A stretch of DNA of 64,000 nt from Sclerurus mexicanus (taxonomy: Eukaryota > Chordata > Aves > Passeriformes > Furnariidae), in the NCBI GenBank assembly GCA_013396755.1, contig VWZF01004054.1:299726-363725 (forward strand). Direction: 5' to 3'. Position numbers and translations under genes: made by a program. The stretch's first letter is position 1. Every line of letters begins with the position of its first letter. Of the stretch, positions 34,688 to 45,960 are shown piece after piece. The notes under the pieces were generated by a model. That model ran no database searches. It was not told where the DNA came from and was given only the letters and a program-made list of their open reading frames with translations.

Positions 34688-34717
34688 CTTTTATAGCGCG
34701 GCCCGGAGGTGACGTCA
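34688..34717 (-). promoter_or_regulatory. SPTAN1 core promoter: CRE plus TATA box (copy B)
   Basis: Same CRE (34710-34717) and TATA (34688-34695) as copy A, offset by exactly 1,215 bp. Probably the same locus represented twice. Confidence 0.55.
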
Positions 34718-35228
34718 GCGCCGCAGAGCGGCCCTGCCCGGCCGGCGGAAAGAGCCGAAGGGGTTCGGGGGCGCTCGGGGGGCCACGCCCAGCCGGGGAG
34801 GGGCGGAGGGAGCCGAGCGGCGACGGAAACACCCGAGCGGGTCCGGAAAGAGCCGAGCGGCGGGGCAGCGTGCGGAGCGGGTCCGTGCCCCTCGGTGCCC
34901 TGCGGGGACCGGCCTCGGGCACCGAGAAAATGCACAATTACACCGGGAATCGGTTAAAATGTCCGCGCAGGGGCGCGGCAGGGGGGTCTCTGCGCACCGC
35001 TCCGCCGCCACGGTCAGTTTGGGGCTCAGATTCAAGGTTATGCAGCTCAGTGGTGGAGATGCGCAACCTGTGCAGCAGCGGGCCAGACTCGAAAAGCATC
35101 CCCTTCGTTCTGCATTACATCTACTTCGTTCTACATTCTACATACAAATACTACATTATTTGTATGTAACTTGTTAGTTTTATACATATATAAAACAGAT
35201 ATATCAATCTATATACAGATACACAGCT

Positions 35229-35985
35229 CTAACTGTATTTAAGGGTGGCTGGTTGAAGCAGTGGGCAGTGTCAGAAGCCTGGCAAGGACACAGCATCCAA
35301 AGGCTCTGAGTGCCTAGCAAGGGAAAGCTATTTCTGAAAACCTGATGCATAAATTCAAAGGAAAATGAGCCTTTAGCATTAAAGTGATGTTTAAAATAGA
35401 CCTGGCAAAGTTCTACTCCAAAAGAATGAAATAATTAGAGATGAGAGGGCTGGTGAGGCAGCAAGAACCTCGCAGGCTGGAAGCAGTGAGTGGGTTTGAT
35501 GGCTGTGTGAGTTACTAACACTTTGTGTGAGTGAGGCACTTCAGAGGAGAAGCACAGGCCCTTCTGGTGCCATCCCACTGCATCCATGGGAACTCGTGTC
35601 TCCAAGCAGGAGTCTGACTCACAGCAACTTTGATGCAGCTCGGCCTGAAGGAACAGTAATTCCACATCTGAGATGCTCTCCTTTGTCATATTTGATATAA
35701 ATATGCATGGAAAAATACCATGAATATATGCATACGACCTCATTTGCTCTGCATCTTCAATACACCAGCTGGCCAACATCCAAACCTGCTAAAATGACAA
35801 AAACAAGTCAAACATTCAGCTCAAGCAGCAGATGCAACCCTAAGCTACATCTAAAAATAAATATTGATTCTTTAGAAGCACACACATTATTCAATTAGAA
35901 ATTCTTGTTAGTATTTCTGAAATAGCAAAGAGCATCCAGAGGCAGAGAAGGATAACATGTTTGTTCTTTAGAAAAAATATATGCC
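35229..35985. other. Intergenic sequence between GLE1 and SPTAN1
   Basis: No gene, exon or recognisable repeat seen. It lies between the presumed GLE1 poly(A) signal and the SPTAN1 promoter block. Confidence 0.55.
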
Positions 35986-37404
35986 TTTATTCACCCCACA
36001 AATTATAAAAACCCCAGTAGCTGTCAGCAAAAAAGAAGAAAAGTATTGTATTTCACATATGCATCATCAAATCCCTCCTTGGCCTTGGCACAGGCAGAGA
36101 ATTGTTTCTAACAGGCAGAATCAATTAGTGTCTTGGCAAAGTGAGTCTCCAGCACAATTGTGGATAGGCAATATATAATTAAAATATCTCCACTCAGTAC
36201 CAAAAAGCTTGTACATTTTCAAGTATACTAATAAGAGTTGCATTGCTTCTGTTGTCTGGAAAAAAGGACACCAGAAGGGTATTTCCAATTTCCCAGAACA
36301 ATCACAGGTAACACTCATCTAAAGAATTCCAGAGGCAGTTTACGAAACATATAAACCAAATACAAATTTAACTTATTTATCAGTCCATTTTAAAGCCAAG
36401 ATTAAGGTTTTAGAGGCCTGAATTCCAAAGCACATGTAAGAACCTCTTATCAGAAATTTCAAGACCTCTATAGACAATCAAATTCAGATGCTCATATGGT
36501 CTCAACTCCGTTTTCTACAGCTTCAAATTGCAGTGCCTCCAATGTGGTAAACAGAACAACATTTTTCACTTGAAACAGTATATTGCTGGAGTTCATAAAG
36601 CTGTGAGGTATTTTAATTCCATGAACAGAACAGCACTGTGCAATTTTTCAGCCCAGGAGTCCTTGCCCTCTGGAGCCATTAGGGCACTGTATTTAAAGCA
36701 TCTTCCATATGTTTACATGTATGAGGGAAAAGTCTTTCATTTTCAGTAATATATTACACAAGAACTTATAAAAATCTAATGCATAGAGTAACTCCCAAGT
36801 CTATAACAAATACACCTTCAACAACATAAATTAAACATTTAAAGGTTGATATTTTCTTCTCAATTCTTCTATCCTGTGTCCAGAGGCCCCCCATCCAAGA
36901 AATGTTGACCTGTTGGAAAAGTCCCAAGGAAAGACTCCAGGTTAATCACAGGGCTGGAGCACCTCTGATCTAGAGACAGGCTGGGAGTTCAGCCTGGGGA
37001 AGAGAAGGCTCCAGGGAGACTTCAGAGCTCCTGCCTGTGCATAAAGGGGCTCCAAGAGAGCTGGGGAGGGACTTTGGGCAAGAGGGAATGGCTTCACACT
37101 GACAGAGGGCAGTTAGATGGGATATTGGGAAGAAATTCTTCCCTGCACAGGGTGCCCCAAGAAGCTGTGGCTGCCCCATCCCTGGAATTGTTCCAGGCCA
37201 GGTTGGACAGGGCTTGGAGCAACCTGGGCTGGTGGAAGGTGTCCCTGCCCATGGCAATCAGTTGGAGTGAGATGAGCTTTAAGGTCCCTTCCAACCCAAA
37301 CCATTCCAGGATTCTGTGCACAAAACATATTTTGCCTTTTTAGGAGTGAACAGGAAGCCAGGCCTGAGAGCACTGACATCCAGGGACAGGAAATACACAC
37401 CGAT
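35986..37404 (-). other. GLE1: GLE1 3'UTR (approximate)
   Basis: The 1.4 kb after the stop holds a CR1 fragment (36945-37320) in antisense orientation. AATAAA on the minus strand at 35986-35991 is the best poly(A) signal seen. A nearer, weaker signal could end the transcript earlier. Confidence 0.4.
36945..37320 (+). mobile_element. CR1 LINE 3' fragment
   Basis: Recognisable CR1 sequence: GGAGCACCTCTGATCTAG near the 5' side, then GGAAGAAATTCTTCCCTG, GGCCAGGTTGGACAGGGCTT, GGTCCCTTCCAACCCAAACC and a terminal ATTCTGTG. 5'-truncated and non-coding, as is usual for avian CR1. It lies antisense inside or just past the GLE1 3'UTR. Confidence 0.9.
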
Positions 37405-37473
37405 TTACGTTCTCCAAAAGGAAGGTGTCAGAATGCCCTTTGGTAATGGAATTTCCTTCTCCTGCAGGCATTT
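37405..37473 (-). CDS. GLE1: GLE1 exon 16, terminal coding exon
   Basis: Encodes KCLQEKEIPLPKGILTPSFW, then RT and stop TAA (37405-37407). Acceptor CATTAG. In mammals this tail binds NUP42. Confidence 0.93.
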   Translation of the reverse strand, partial: KCLQEKEIPLPKGILTPSFWRT

Positions 37474-40400
37474 CTAATGGAAAGAGAAAGACAAATAACA
37501 AAGGATAAATGCGTATCTTAATTTGGTGTCCCCTCTCAGGAATTTTGATGGCTCTTAATGCACAGACTCAAAGCATTAATTAATTTTAAAAAAGCAGAAT
37601 TAATTTTGAAATGGAAGTACAAACTCCAAAGCTGTCACATTTTAATATCATAATCTAAGCAAACATTCACAAAGCAATTTAAACAATCAAGTAGTTTTAT
37701 TAAAAAAATTATGCAGAATACAATGCTAAACAAATGCTACCGAGAGAGGTTTAAAGTGTCACTTCCCGTGTGTCTGATCAGAAGAACTGTTAAAAACAAG
37801 CAACCACTGCTAAGGAATAGCTGTGACAGAAATGACTCAGCAGAATCCTCCTCAACCTGTACATCTCCTCTCACTGAACTTCCTCTATAATCAAAATATA
37901 TTTTCACTGAGAAAAATCAGATGGGAGGTAAGAAAGCAGTGAGATGTTTGACATCATAACCATTATCACGGTAATTCAGTGACTGGGAAGTTACAAAGGA
38001 TGGGTTAGATCACAGTGACAGGTCTGGACTATCAGCTGTGCTGCAAACACTGCCAGCCCTGTTATCCAAACTATGCATGTACCCACTGGAGGGAAATAAA
38101 AGCTCCAAACCAAAACATTTGATAACTAAACAAACAAACAAAACCAATCCAAAACTGCTTTACCTGCACAAAACTCTTCAAACGTGATAAACAGCCCATC
38201 TGGCCAGAGCTGGTGATGGCTTCAATTCTGCAGAAACAACAGCACATTTCAAAATCTATTTAGGAAGTTGGCTTTGATTCACAAGTGGGTATGGGGGTGG
38301 ATGGCAGAGATTGGAAGAGATGGATGAGTCATTTAAGAGCAAGCACTGACATTCCTAACCCCAGATAACATACCTTGGGATATAGGATTTCTGAATGAAG
38401 AACATGGTTTTCCAGAACTGAATGCCATACTGCTTCACCAGAGCACTGCCACACACCTGTGGTGCAGACAGCACAAAGAGCAGGCTTTCAGACTCACATG
38501 ACACTGTTCCATGTCAGCCACTTAGTATTTTATCTAGACACTTAAAGAAATACACCCACAATCAAACAAGCAAATCCTCTCAATGCCATTATTGCTACCA
38601 CAATCCCTTTTTTAATGCTGTGTGGTGGCCACTGATACGAATCTTATTTCATCTCTCACCCCGGTCTATCTCCAAAACAAAAAAACTGTCACCCCGTCAA
38701 TGCCTGCAGAAACTAAAATGTCACCAGTTAAGATCTCTTTGACTACCAACAGCAATCCACACCTCTTACCTCCAGAAAATCCAAAAGCAGCATAGCTGTC
38801 ACATCTGCCAGAGGCTCCAGATTCAACATCTGTGCAAGCCAGCGCCATCCATAGCTCAGGCCATGAGGATGTGCCTACAAGGCAACAAAGAAGCTACTCA
38901 GCACTTGCTTTACCACTTGCAAAACACTATTATCAAAACAGACAGTTTTCTGATTTACTTTTTGCTTTATGAAGTTATTTTACAATAGCTTAACATAAAA
39001 TTTGATCATTGTGAAAACACAAAGAAAGGAGGCAAAGGTTTATAGTGTGAATTACTTCTCATTGCTTTGTTCATTCTGATCATCTCTCTTCAAATATATC
39101 CTGAGCTGGTTTAAGTTCAGCACACCTTAACTCCAAAATAAACTTCCAAAACATTTAATAGACTCTCAGCATAGTAACAGGTTTCTCATTATAATGCCAC
39201 CCACACACCCCTTGTTTGTTTCCATAAGGCCACCGGAGCTGAATGATGGCAGCATAGAGACGAATCATTCCTGACATCCTCTTGAGAAAATGATCTTGTT
39301 CTTCCACCTTAGAATCATGAACTTCATATCCAAGCATCCTGAGTATGAGAAGACATTCCAGTATGAGTACAGCAAAACACATTCACTTGAGTACCAGCAG
39401 CTCTCAGCTTGCTTTCAGCCAACTGCAGTGAGAACAGGGATTCTCCAAAGGCACCCAAGAATCACTGCAAAGGCCAGTAATAAATTTACCTCTGATACTC
39501 TTCCACAGAAGTCCCCTCTTTCCGAGCAGGGTAAAAAGGCACAGCGTATGGGCACTTTCGGTGCAGATGAGCTAAAAAGATGTCTCCAACTCGAGGGTGC
39601 AGTTCCCAGATTCCTGAGAGCACCACAGCAATTGGGAAAGCTGAATCATGGTGAAAAGATACTTCTCCTTCTCCATGTTTCTGGAGGGGGAAAAAGGAAA
39701 GTCAATTCCTCTTGTTCTTGTAATTAGTCTCTACTAAAGAATCCTAACGTTTCCATGGCTATGAAGCCAAGGATAGAAAAGATGATGAAGCCCCATGTCC
39801 TCAGCTCCCACAGAGGATGACAATAAACTCTGGCTCAGCACAGAAAAAAGGGATTAGCAAACACAGGCCCAAAGTTCAGGTTGCACAGATGTCCTCACTC
39901 CAAACAGTCATTTTCAAATGTTTTACAGATCAGTCACAGGTTTACTCCATGGGCTGATTTTTGCATGTATTTTCCTTGCTGGGATAAAAGCTTCAAACAG
40001 CCCAAATTTAGGAAATAAAGACAAGAGAAAAATACTGCCAGCTTCACTTAAGCTGTGACACTTCATTTCTTGGGAGGTGCTAATTACACAGCAGGGACTG
40101 AAGTTTGCCTCTTGAGCCTTAATGGTTTTTTGTCCAAGATAAAAGAGTTTGAGCCTGTATACAGTTTCGTGATAGATCGTGTGACTACCTGTGCCACCCC
40201 AATGAAGAGATCTCCTCACCACAAATTTCTCTGCAAGTTTGTAACACACAAACTCCAGCCCCTGTGGATGCTGAGTCACCGACACCGTTTGTCCTTCAGT
40301 CTGAACAGGCTTCCCAGACAGGAGGTTATTGATCTTGTCAAACACCTCTCTCAGCTTAGAGCCTGCAAATACATAAGGAATGTATGGAGACAGATGAGGA

Positions 40401-43400
40401 AGCAGCAGACAAGTCTTAACCAGACCATATCAAACTCACAAACACCAGACCCACATCCTGAAAGTCACCTCAAATGGCACTTTTGCCCCATCTGATTAAC
40501 CAAACTTAATCCTGATGAAGCAGGATGCCTCTGAGGGAGGCAACAGCCCTTCAAAACACAAGCAAATGCTGCTGCACAGATTTGGACTGTACACAGGCCA
40601 GCTTTCTGCTGCAGGGATAATTATAGGAACACTCAGCATGTTGTATGCTGCTAAAATCTTGACAGCAAAAGGAATTTCAGAGAAATTGAGCTCTTGACAT
40701 ATTCCTGACCTGATATGCTGGAGATTTGGCTCACAGGGATTGTAGCTGCTTTCTGTAGGTTTGTTTTTATCTTCTTCACCTGCAGAATAAACAAACAATT
40801 TTAAAATCCTTTCCAGGCAAGTAAATTATTATCACAGTTTGGATGAGCAGACTGGTAACAGAGGCTGCTACATTAGGATTTTTTTTTTAAATAAAGCCAT
40901 CCTATTTCCTCTTGAAAATAAGATAATCTCCCTTCAACAGCATTAATATTTTGTTCATACCTCAGTGTTGCCTTTGCAGTTTCCAATTTCACTGAAAGAA
41001 GCGACACACTGCTCAGCAGCATCTTGAAGCTGCTGGTACCACTGCATGATACTTTCTTCTGTTTTCACTTGAAGTCCTGCAATTAAAAAGAACAAAAAAG
41101 ACAACGACTAAGAAAGACCTAGTCCTCTAGGAAGAAAGCTTTTTCTAAAACAATGCAAGAACAGACCTGCATGAGTGCTTTTTTGCCCAGAATGCAGTTT
41201 ACAAAGCTATGTTCATAAATGAACTAAAAGTTTTCAAACTGTACAGGAGTTCTCCTTCAGCTCAGTAGCTTGGACTTCACTTACTGCCCAGAAGAGCCAT
41301 TTCAGTGGCCTGATCTTGTATGATTTGTCATATCATGCACGAGCCATCTACACTTACAAGAAGGCACAATGTTCCTCTCTGATATTCCAATACTTGCCAT
41401 ACTGTCTACAAAGGACAAGTTTTCCTGCAGTTAACACAGTCATTTTATGCTGCAGCAATTCAATTTCAGAAGTTTTCTGCCAGCAGTCCTACACCCATTC
41501 TGCAGTAAAGGCTATGGGAAGGTGTGTTGCCACAACACAAACATTCCAAAGCAGTATTCAGCCCAATGGTAAAAGACTGAAAAGAGGGAAAGAAATAAAA
41601 AATATTAAAAAAACCCAAACAACCTTCCTTCTGCTGCTTTCCCCCCGACTGCTCTGCAGGAGCAGGAGTCTGAGTCTTCATCTGCTCTTTTTGCTCTAAT
41701 TCCTTCCGCTTTTGTCTCTCTTCCTCTTCATCTTTCCTCCTCTTTTCTTCCACGGCTGCAGTGATTTCCTGCTGCATGCTGGAAATCAACCCTCGCATCT
41801 CCTGCAGGGCTCGCTCAGTGTTGGCCACGTCTGCTTGGCTAGGGAAACCTCTCTGTCCAGAAACAGAGGAGGAACCGCAGCATTAACCAGTGGAACAACT
41901 ACAAGAGCAAGGAGCCTTTGAAGCATTAGCCTTTAGATAATCTGGGAGCCAACCACACATTTCATCCCCATCTCCTTTAATTATACAAAACATTGGTTAT
42001 ATTTGTAAATAATGTTAGTCCGTGACTAGATCTCATAAGATCTTGGACAGCAAAAATTAGTACTACACTTGGACAGGTGTAAGAAAACTGCAGTGCAAAG
42101 CCTTGACAGCTTCCTCTGCAGAAAGCCACTTGTGACAAGCTGGAACAAAGAATTAGCCTTATTAGTGTTTTATTTTTCAAGGTTTGTACCCCACCCTAGA
42201 GAAAAAAAATGTGAAGGGAAATCAGTTACTGCAAAAGTTTTATAAGCAGAGTTGAATCCTAAGATGTTTGGTATTTAACAATTCACGAACCACTTCATTG
42301 TCTCAAAAAGGAACATTACAGCACCAAGACTTTACAGTCACTTTATTTGACTCTTTCTCCTGCAGAAGTCCTCATGCATTTTTATAAGCCATTTTTAAGA
42401 GAACAGCTGAAGTGCCACAGAGAAGAATTCCCCTTTGAAATTAAGAGGCTTTACGGGATGAATCTAAAAACATTGCTGTGACATCTTATTTAACGGCCTC
42501 ATGACAAGCTGCCTCTGCAAACAACTCCAGGCAGCTTTGTGAAGGAACGACAGCCACAGCTAAGAACAACAGCAGAGCCTGTACCTCGCTGGTGGTGCGG
42601 ATGAGCCCTGACACCAGCCCGCAGATCTGGTTGCCGCGATTGCTGTAGGCAGACAGATCGATTCTTGGCAGGTCTTTGTGCCTGTAGTTGGGATCAATCT
42701 GCTGGTTCAGCTGCAGCAGTTCCTCCTGGATGGAATAAAGGCGACGCAGCCTTTCCTGCCCCTCTTCCTTGCGCAAACGCTCCAGCTCTTCCTGGCGCTG
42801 CCGCTGCTGCTCCGCCTCACGCAGCTTCAGGTTCAATATCTGGGGAGAGAAGAGACACAGGAGTCACAAAATATTTCAGTGACTCCAGCTCTGTCCTGCT
42901 CTGGTGACTCCAGCTTTACAGGGCCTTCCTGCTCCTATGACACCAGTGCTTTTACTGCATTTCCACACTGCAGCGGTGCCCCGGTCAGCACCAGAAAATC
43001 CATCCTCACTCCAAGGTGCCATGGAAATACAAATAAATCAATTGGTCTCTCCAGTTCCCACCCAGCAGTCATGGTCTTGTATGAAAGACAATTCTTAAAA
43101 GTCTCAGACCTTGGCTCTGTGTCGGTGTTCTTCCTTCAACTTCTCTTGCTGCCCCTGAGCTTCCTTTGAGCTACAAGACACATGAAACACAGAAAAACTG
43201 TATTCAAGATATGCACCAGACAAAATACAAGCAAACACACAGCAAGTTACTCTTAAAATAAGCTAAAGAAACTTTAACTGTCACAAATAATATTGTCTTT
43301 CTTTAACCACTGAAACCTCAAGAGTAGCCAGAGACCTAGTCTGACAAACTATAATAAGATATTAATATAAGAAAAGCAGTAGATGAAATTTTCGACTACA

Positions 43401-45482
43401 AGTGACCAGCACAGAACAGTCAGGGTAAAAGAATTAATCCTCACTTTGATTAAATACTATAAAATTTTAAGGATACCAGAGCTAATCTCACCTCTTCTCC
43501 ATTACTTCTTGGAGCTCTTGGAATTCCTGATGCCGCTTCAGCTCCCGCAGCTCATCGAAGCGCTTCAGCTGTTCGCTGGCCTGGGCATAGGCTGCCCTCA
43601 CCATCTGCTCCTGCTCCTCCTGCCTCTGCCTCAGCCTCTCCTGGACACAGGGGCCAGAACCACCAAGGGGAGTCATTGGGGAATTTGGACAGAGGAAAGC
43701 ACAAACTAAAATGCCCAACATTTAGGATAACTTACTGCCCTTGCACTGTTACATCTGGCTATTCATCCTCGGACTCACATACACCCCCTCAACCTTTTTT
43801 CCTTACCTTTGCTTTCAACCTGTGCATCTCTTCATACATCCGAATGCAGCCTTCAACTTTTGCAACTTTAGATGACAGAACTGCTGGAAAGACTTCTTGA
43901 TCCATTTCCAGGGGACTAAAATGATCATTTCCCTGCACGGTCAGCATAAAAGCAAAATCAGTGACTGAGCACAGGATCAAAAACTCAGAGGAAAACAGGT
44001 AAATCAAAGTCTCCTAAACTGTTATTTGTGGAGAAACAGCCAAAGGGATCCACAAACACATGTTTTTAGAGCAGTTATGTATCCCAGTAGTGCAGCCACA
44101 CCATTCTGAGCATCCTCCAGCATGTTTATAAGGTTGGGATAATTATTTTTCCAATCACTAAGACTGGGAGCAGAGATACCAAGAGACTGCAGGATAATCA
44201 CAAGGACCACGTGTCACTCAGAAAGGCCAGGCAAACCCCCCATGTTCTTTTAAGATGCTACAATGGAAGCAGTCAAGACAGGTTTATACTTTGAATCATT
44301 CTTCAGGAAGAGTCTTCAGACTCTCTTATAAAGTGTATCAGATCTTGCTGTTTCATTAACACCTTTTCCTCACAATGTGTTTCTTAAGTCTCACTGGAGC
44401 AAAGATGATGTAAAACTTTGCCATTCAGTATCACTGTCATTCTGCATAACAAGAAATAAGTGTTTTCTTTTCAGGTCCTTCATCAGCTTAATTTCCACAA
44501 CAGCTCAAGTGCTCACTGCCCAGCTTCCTACCCTTCTGCCTTGTGAAATAGAGCCAGAACACATATAAGTCACTCAAAGACTCCAGAGGACCCTCATGGA
44601 CTCATAAAAAACAGCTTTGACTCTCCTCTGTGACCTTATCACTACAAATGAATGAATGCCATGCTGCCAATCCATAAAACTATAGAGCCCTATTTTCCCT
44701 CAGTTACGGTGAGAAAAGGAGTTTGCTTTTGACCTACTGTGAGACACTTTTTGTATTAAAATCTTGTTAACACCAATTTTATCATCACCTGTTCATGCTA
44801 CAAGAAGTTAAAACTAAGCCTGTTTTTCCCATAAAACAGAGCACACACCAGCCTCAATCAATTTATGGTGGCAAATCAGCATGCTTTTTTCTCACACTTG
44901 CCCCATAAACACAGGGACTATAATCAGAGAGCTACCTTGGCCTCACTCGGCTCTGTAGACGAAGGAGATGAAGAGCTCCGGTGGCTGCCAGGCGGGATCT
45001 TCTCGGCAGAGGCCCGTTTTGAGAGGGGAGTGGATTGTTTGGGCGTGGAAGTCCCGGAGGGTGTGATTTCTGGGGCTGCCTGCCCGCTGATGCTATCCAG
45101 GACCCAGCCGCAGTAAGGGGAGAGCTCAACGGGAGCCACGCATCCTTCCAAGGCAGCCTGGGGAGAAAACATTCCCCGTGGATGCGAAGCACAGCAAGAC
45201 ACCAGTGCAACTTTAACACACCACGAGCACCCTCGCACCGTCACCAGGCGCTTTATCACCGCAGCTCAGCACCCCGTTTACCCCATTCTTAGGGTGCTTT
45301 CCCAACACTTTTCCCGAGCATACCGACCCTTCAGGGCGCTCGGGTCGGCCCCGGCGCCGGGGCCAGAGTGTGTGTCGAGCCCTCACCTCATCCTCCTGCC
45401 AGTGGCGGCAGTAGCTCAGCCGGCCCTTGCTGGAGAGCCGCAGAGCCTCCAGAGTCTCGAAGCGGAGCTGCCACGACTCCAT
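37405..45482 (-). CDS. GLE1: GLE1, RNA export mediator (complete, 16 exons)
   Basis: GLE1 acts on the cytoplasmic face of the nuclear pore, where with inositol hexakisphosphate it activates the DEAD-box ATPase DDX19 to release exported mRNA. It also works in translation and stress granules. Sixteen exons join into 702 codons (human 698). The layout is an N-terminal region of about 150 residues, a long Glu/Gln/Arg-rich coiled coil (about 150-370), and a conserved helical C-terminal GLE1 domain (about 385-690) with RMSGMIRLYAAIIQLRWPYG. The protein ends PKGILTPSFWRT. The start MESWQLRFETLEALR has a good Kozak context (GTGGCCATGG), and no in-frame ATG lies upstream. Neighbours ODF2 and SPTAN1 match human 9q34.11. 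Confidence 0.96.
38164..38227 (-). CDS. GLE1: GLE1 exon 15
   Basis: Encodes IEAITSSGQM to KSFVQ. Acceptor CTGCAG, donor CAG|GTAAAG. Confidence 0.94.
38374..38456 (-). CDS. GLE1: GLE1 exon 14
   Basis: Encodes VCGSALVKQY GIQFWKTMFF and on to SYIP plus a split Arg. Acceptor CCACAG, donor AG|GTATGT. Confidence 0.94.
38770..38874 (-). CDS. GLE1: GLE1 exon 13 (GLE1 domain)
   Basis: Encodes AHPHGLSYGW RWLAQMLNLE and on to LLLDFLE. Acceptor TTGTAG, donor GAG|GTAAGA; phase 0. Confidence 0.95.
39209..39338 (-). CDS. GLE1: GLE1 exon 12 (GLE1 domain)
   Basis: Encodes MLGYEVHDSK to PYGNKQG. Contains LKRMSGMIRLYAAIIQLRWP, the most conserved family block. Acceptor ACTCAG, donor GGG|GTGTGT. Confidence 0.94.
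39490..39680 (-). CDS. GLE1: GLE1 exon 11 (GLE1 domain)
   Basis: Encodes KHGEGEVSFH to VEEYQ plus a split Arg. It includes GIWELHPRVGD and KCPYAVPFYP, core motifs of the family. Acceptor CTCCAG, donor AG|GTAAAT. Confidence 0.95.
40220..40362 (-). CDS. GLE1: GLE1 exon 10 (GLE1 domain)
   Basis: Encodes SKLREVFDKI to AEKFV, including LLSGKPVQ. Acceptor TTGCAG, donor GTG|GTGAGG. Confidence 0.94.
40710..40779 (-). CDS. GLE1: GLE1 exon 9
   Basis: Encodes VKKIKTNLQKAATIPVSQIS and SIS plus one base of Gly. Acceptor CTGCAG, donor CAG|GTCAGG. Confidence 0.93.
40961..41076 (-). CDS. GLE1: GLE1 exon 8
   Basis: Encodes LQVKTEESIM QWYQQLQDAA and on to KGNTE, at the entry to the C-terminal domain (human ITMQWYQQLQDAS). 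Acceptor TTGCAG, donor GAG|GTATGA. Confidence 0.94.
41624..41852 (-). CDS. GLE1: GLE1 exon 7 (coiled coil to linker)
   Basis: Encodes RGFPSQADVA to GGKQQKE plus one base. Very rich in Glu, Lys and Arg. Acceptor GGACAG, donor GAAG|GTTGTT; the weak donor makes this 3' boundary slightly less certain. Confidence 0.88.
42585..42839 (-). CDS. GLE1: GLE1 exon 6 (coiled coil, residues 219-303)
   Basis: Encodes ILNLKLREAE to IRTTSE, including the invariant ILNLKLREAEQQR. Acceptor CCCCAG, donor GAG|GTACAG. Confidence 0.95.
43110..43170 (-). CDS. GLE1: GLE1 exon 5 (61 nt, coiled coil)
   Basis: Encodes SKEAQGQQEKLKEEHRHRAK after a split Ser. Acceptor TTGTAG, donor AAG|GTCTGA. Found from the frame requirement between exons 4 and 6. 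Confidence 0.93.
43492..43640 (-). CDS. GLE1: GLE1 exon 4 (coiled coil)
   Basis: Encodes ERLRQRQEEQ to QEVMEK plus two bases of Ser. Includes ASEQLKRFDE, which is shared with human. Acceptor GTCCAG, donor AG|GTGAGA. Confidence 0.94.
43807..43932 (-). CDS. GLE1: GLE1 exon 3 (residues 107-148)
   Basis: Encodes GNDHFSPLEM to MHRLKAK, with KVEGCIRMYE conserved. Acceptor GTGCAG, donor AAG|GTAAGG. Confidence 0.93.
44936..45157 (-). CDS. GLE1: GLE1 exon 2 (residues 33-106)
   Basis: Encodes AALEGCVAPV to TEPSEAK, a Ser/Pro/Thr-rich linker. It contains the family's SPYCGWV sequence (human SSYSGWV). Acceptor CCCCAG, donor AAG|GTAGCT. Confidence 0.92.
45387..45482 (-). CDS. GLE1: GLE1 exon 1 (residues 1-32)
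   Basis: Start-codon exon, MESWQLRFET to HWQEDE. Donor GAG|GTGAGG. This end of GLE1 contacts Nup155 in mammals. Confidence 0.92.
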
Positions 45483-45550
45483 GGCCACCCTGCCCCAGGC
45501 CCGGGGTCCCGCACCGGCCCTGGGTGCGCCCTCACAAGCCCGAGGTACAG

Positions 45551-45720
45551 TCACAGATCCAGGTTCCCCTCACAGATCCAGGTTCCCCCTCACAGATCCA
45601 GGTTTCCCCTCACAGATCCAGGTTTCCCCTCACAGATCCAGGTTCTCCCTCACAGATCCAGGTTCCCTCTCACAGATCCAGGTTCCCCCTCACAGATCCA
45701 GGTTCCCCCTCACGGTCCCA
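45551..45720. repeat. 20-bp minisatellite, eight units, upstream of GLE1
   Basis: Eight copies of a unit containing CACAGATCCAGGTT start at about 45552, 45571, 45591, 45611, 45631, 45651, 45671 and 45691, so the period is 19-20 bp. It begins about 70 bp upstream of the GLE1 ATG and so lies in its 5'UTR or core promoter. Confidence 0.95.
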
Positions 45721-45960
45721 CACTTCCCCTCAGGGCCGCGCCCGCCCCGCCCCTTCCGGGCCGCTCCTGGCGGGAAGGGGAAGTGGAAGTGGGCGGGGCG
45801 GGCGGCGCCCCCTGGCGGACGGGCGGGGCCGGGCCGCGGGTTCGAGTCCCGCCCCCGGCGCTTCTCCCGGCAGGGAAGGGAAAATCCGGGAAACACCTGC
45901 AGATTCGGCGATTTTCCTCTTATTTTGTGTATTCTCGCGGAGGGAGGGCTGCAGCCACCC
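45721..45960 (-). promoter_or_regulatory. GLE1 promoter region (GC-rich)
   Basis: TATA-less GC-rich sequence with several GC boxes (GGGCGG/CCGCCC), an ETS-like CCGGAAGG on the minus strand near 45752-45759, and two GGAAGT motifs on the plus strand. Typical of a housekeeping promoter. The exact start site cannot be read from sequence. Confidence 0.55.
45805..45818 (-). promoter_or_regulatory. CTCF-like motif
   Basis: GCGCCCCCTGGCGG on the plus strand (CCGCCAGGGGGCGC on the minus strand) agrees with the vertebrate CTCF core at 13 of 14 positions. It lies between the ODF2 3' end and the GLE1 start, where an insulator would be plausible. Binding is unproven. Confidence 0.5.

Larger units (their letters stand above)
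32800..35228. repeat. 1,214-bp exact tandem duplication around a single N
   Basis: Positions 32800-34013 recur at 34015-35228 with a constant 1,215-bp offset and one N (34014) between them. The copies matched wherever I compared them, including all open frames. The block contains the SPTAN1 promoter and presumed exon 1. Boundaries coinciding with the N point to two overlapping contig ends joined without merging. Confidence 0.95.

Noticed and set aside
45836..45860. tRNA B-box-like GGGTTCGAGTCCCG
   Set aside because: No A box, acceptor stem or cloverleaf could be found around it; chance in GC-rich DNA.
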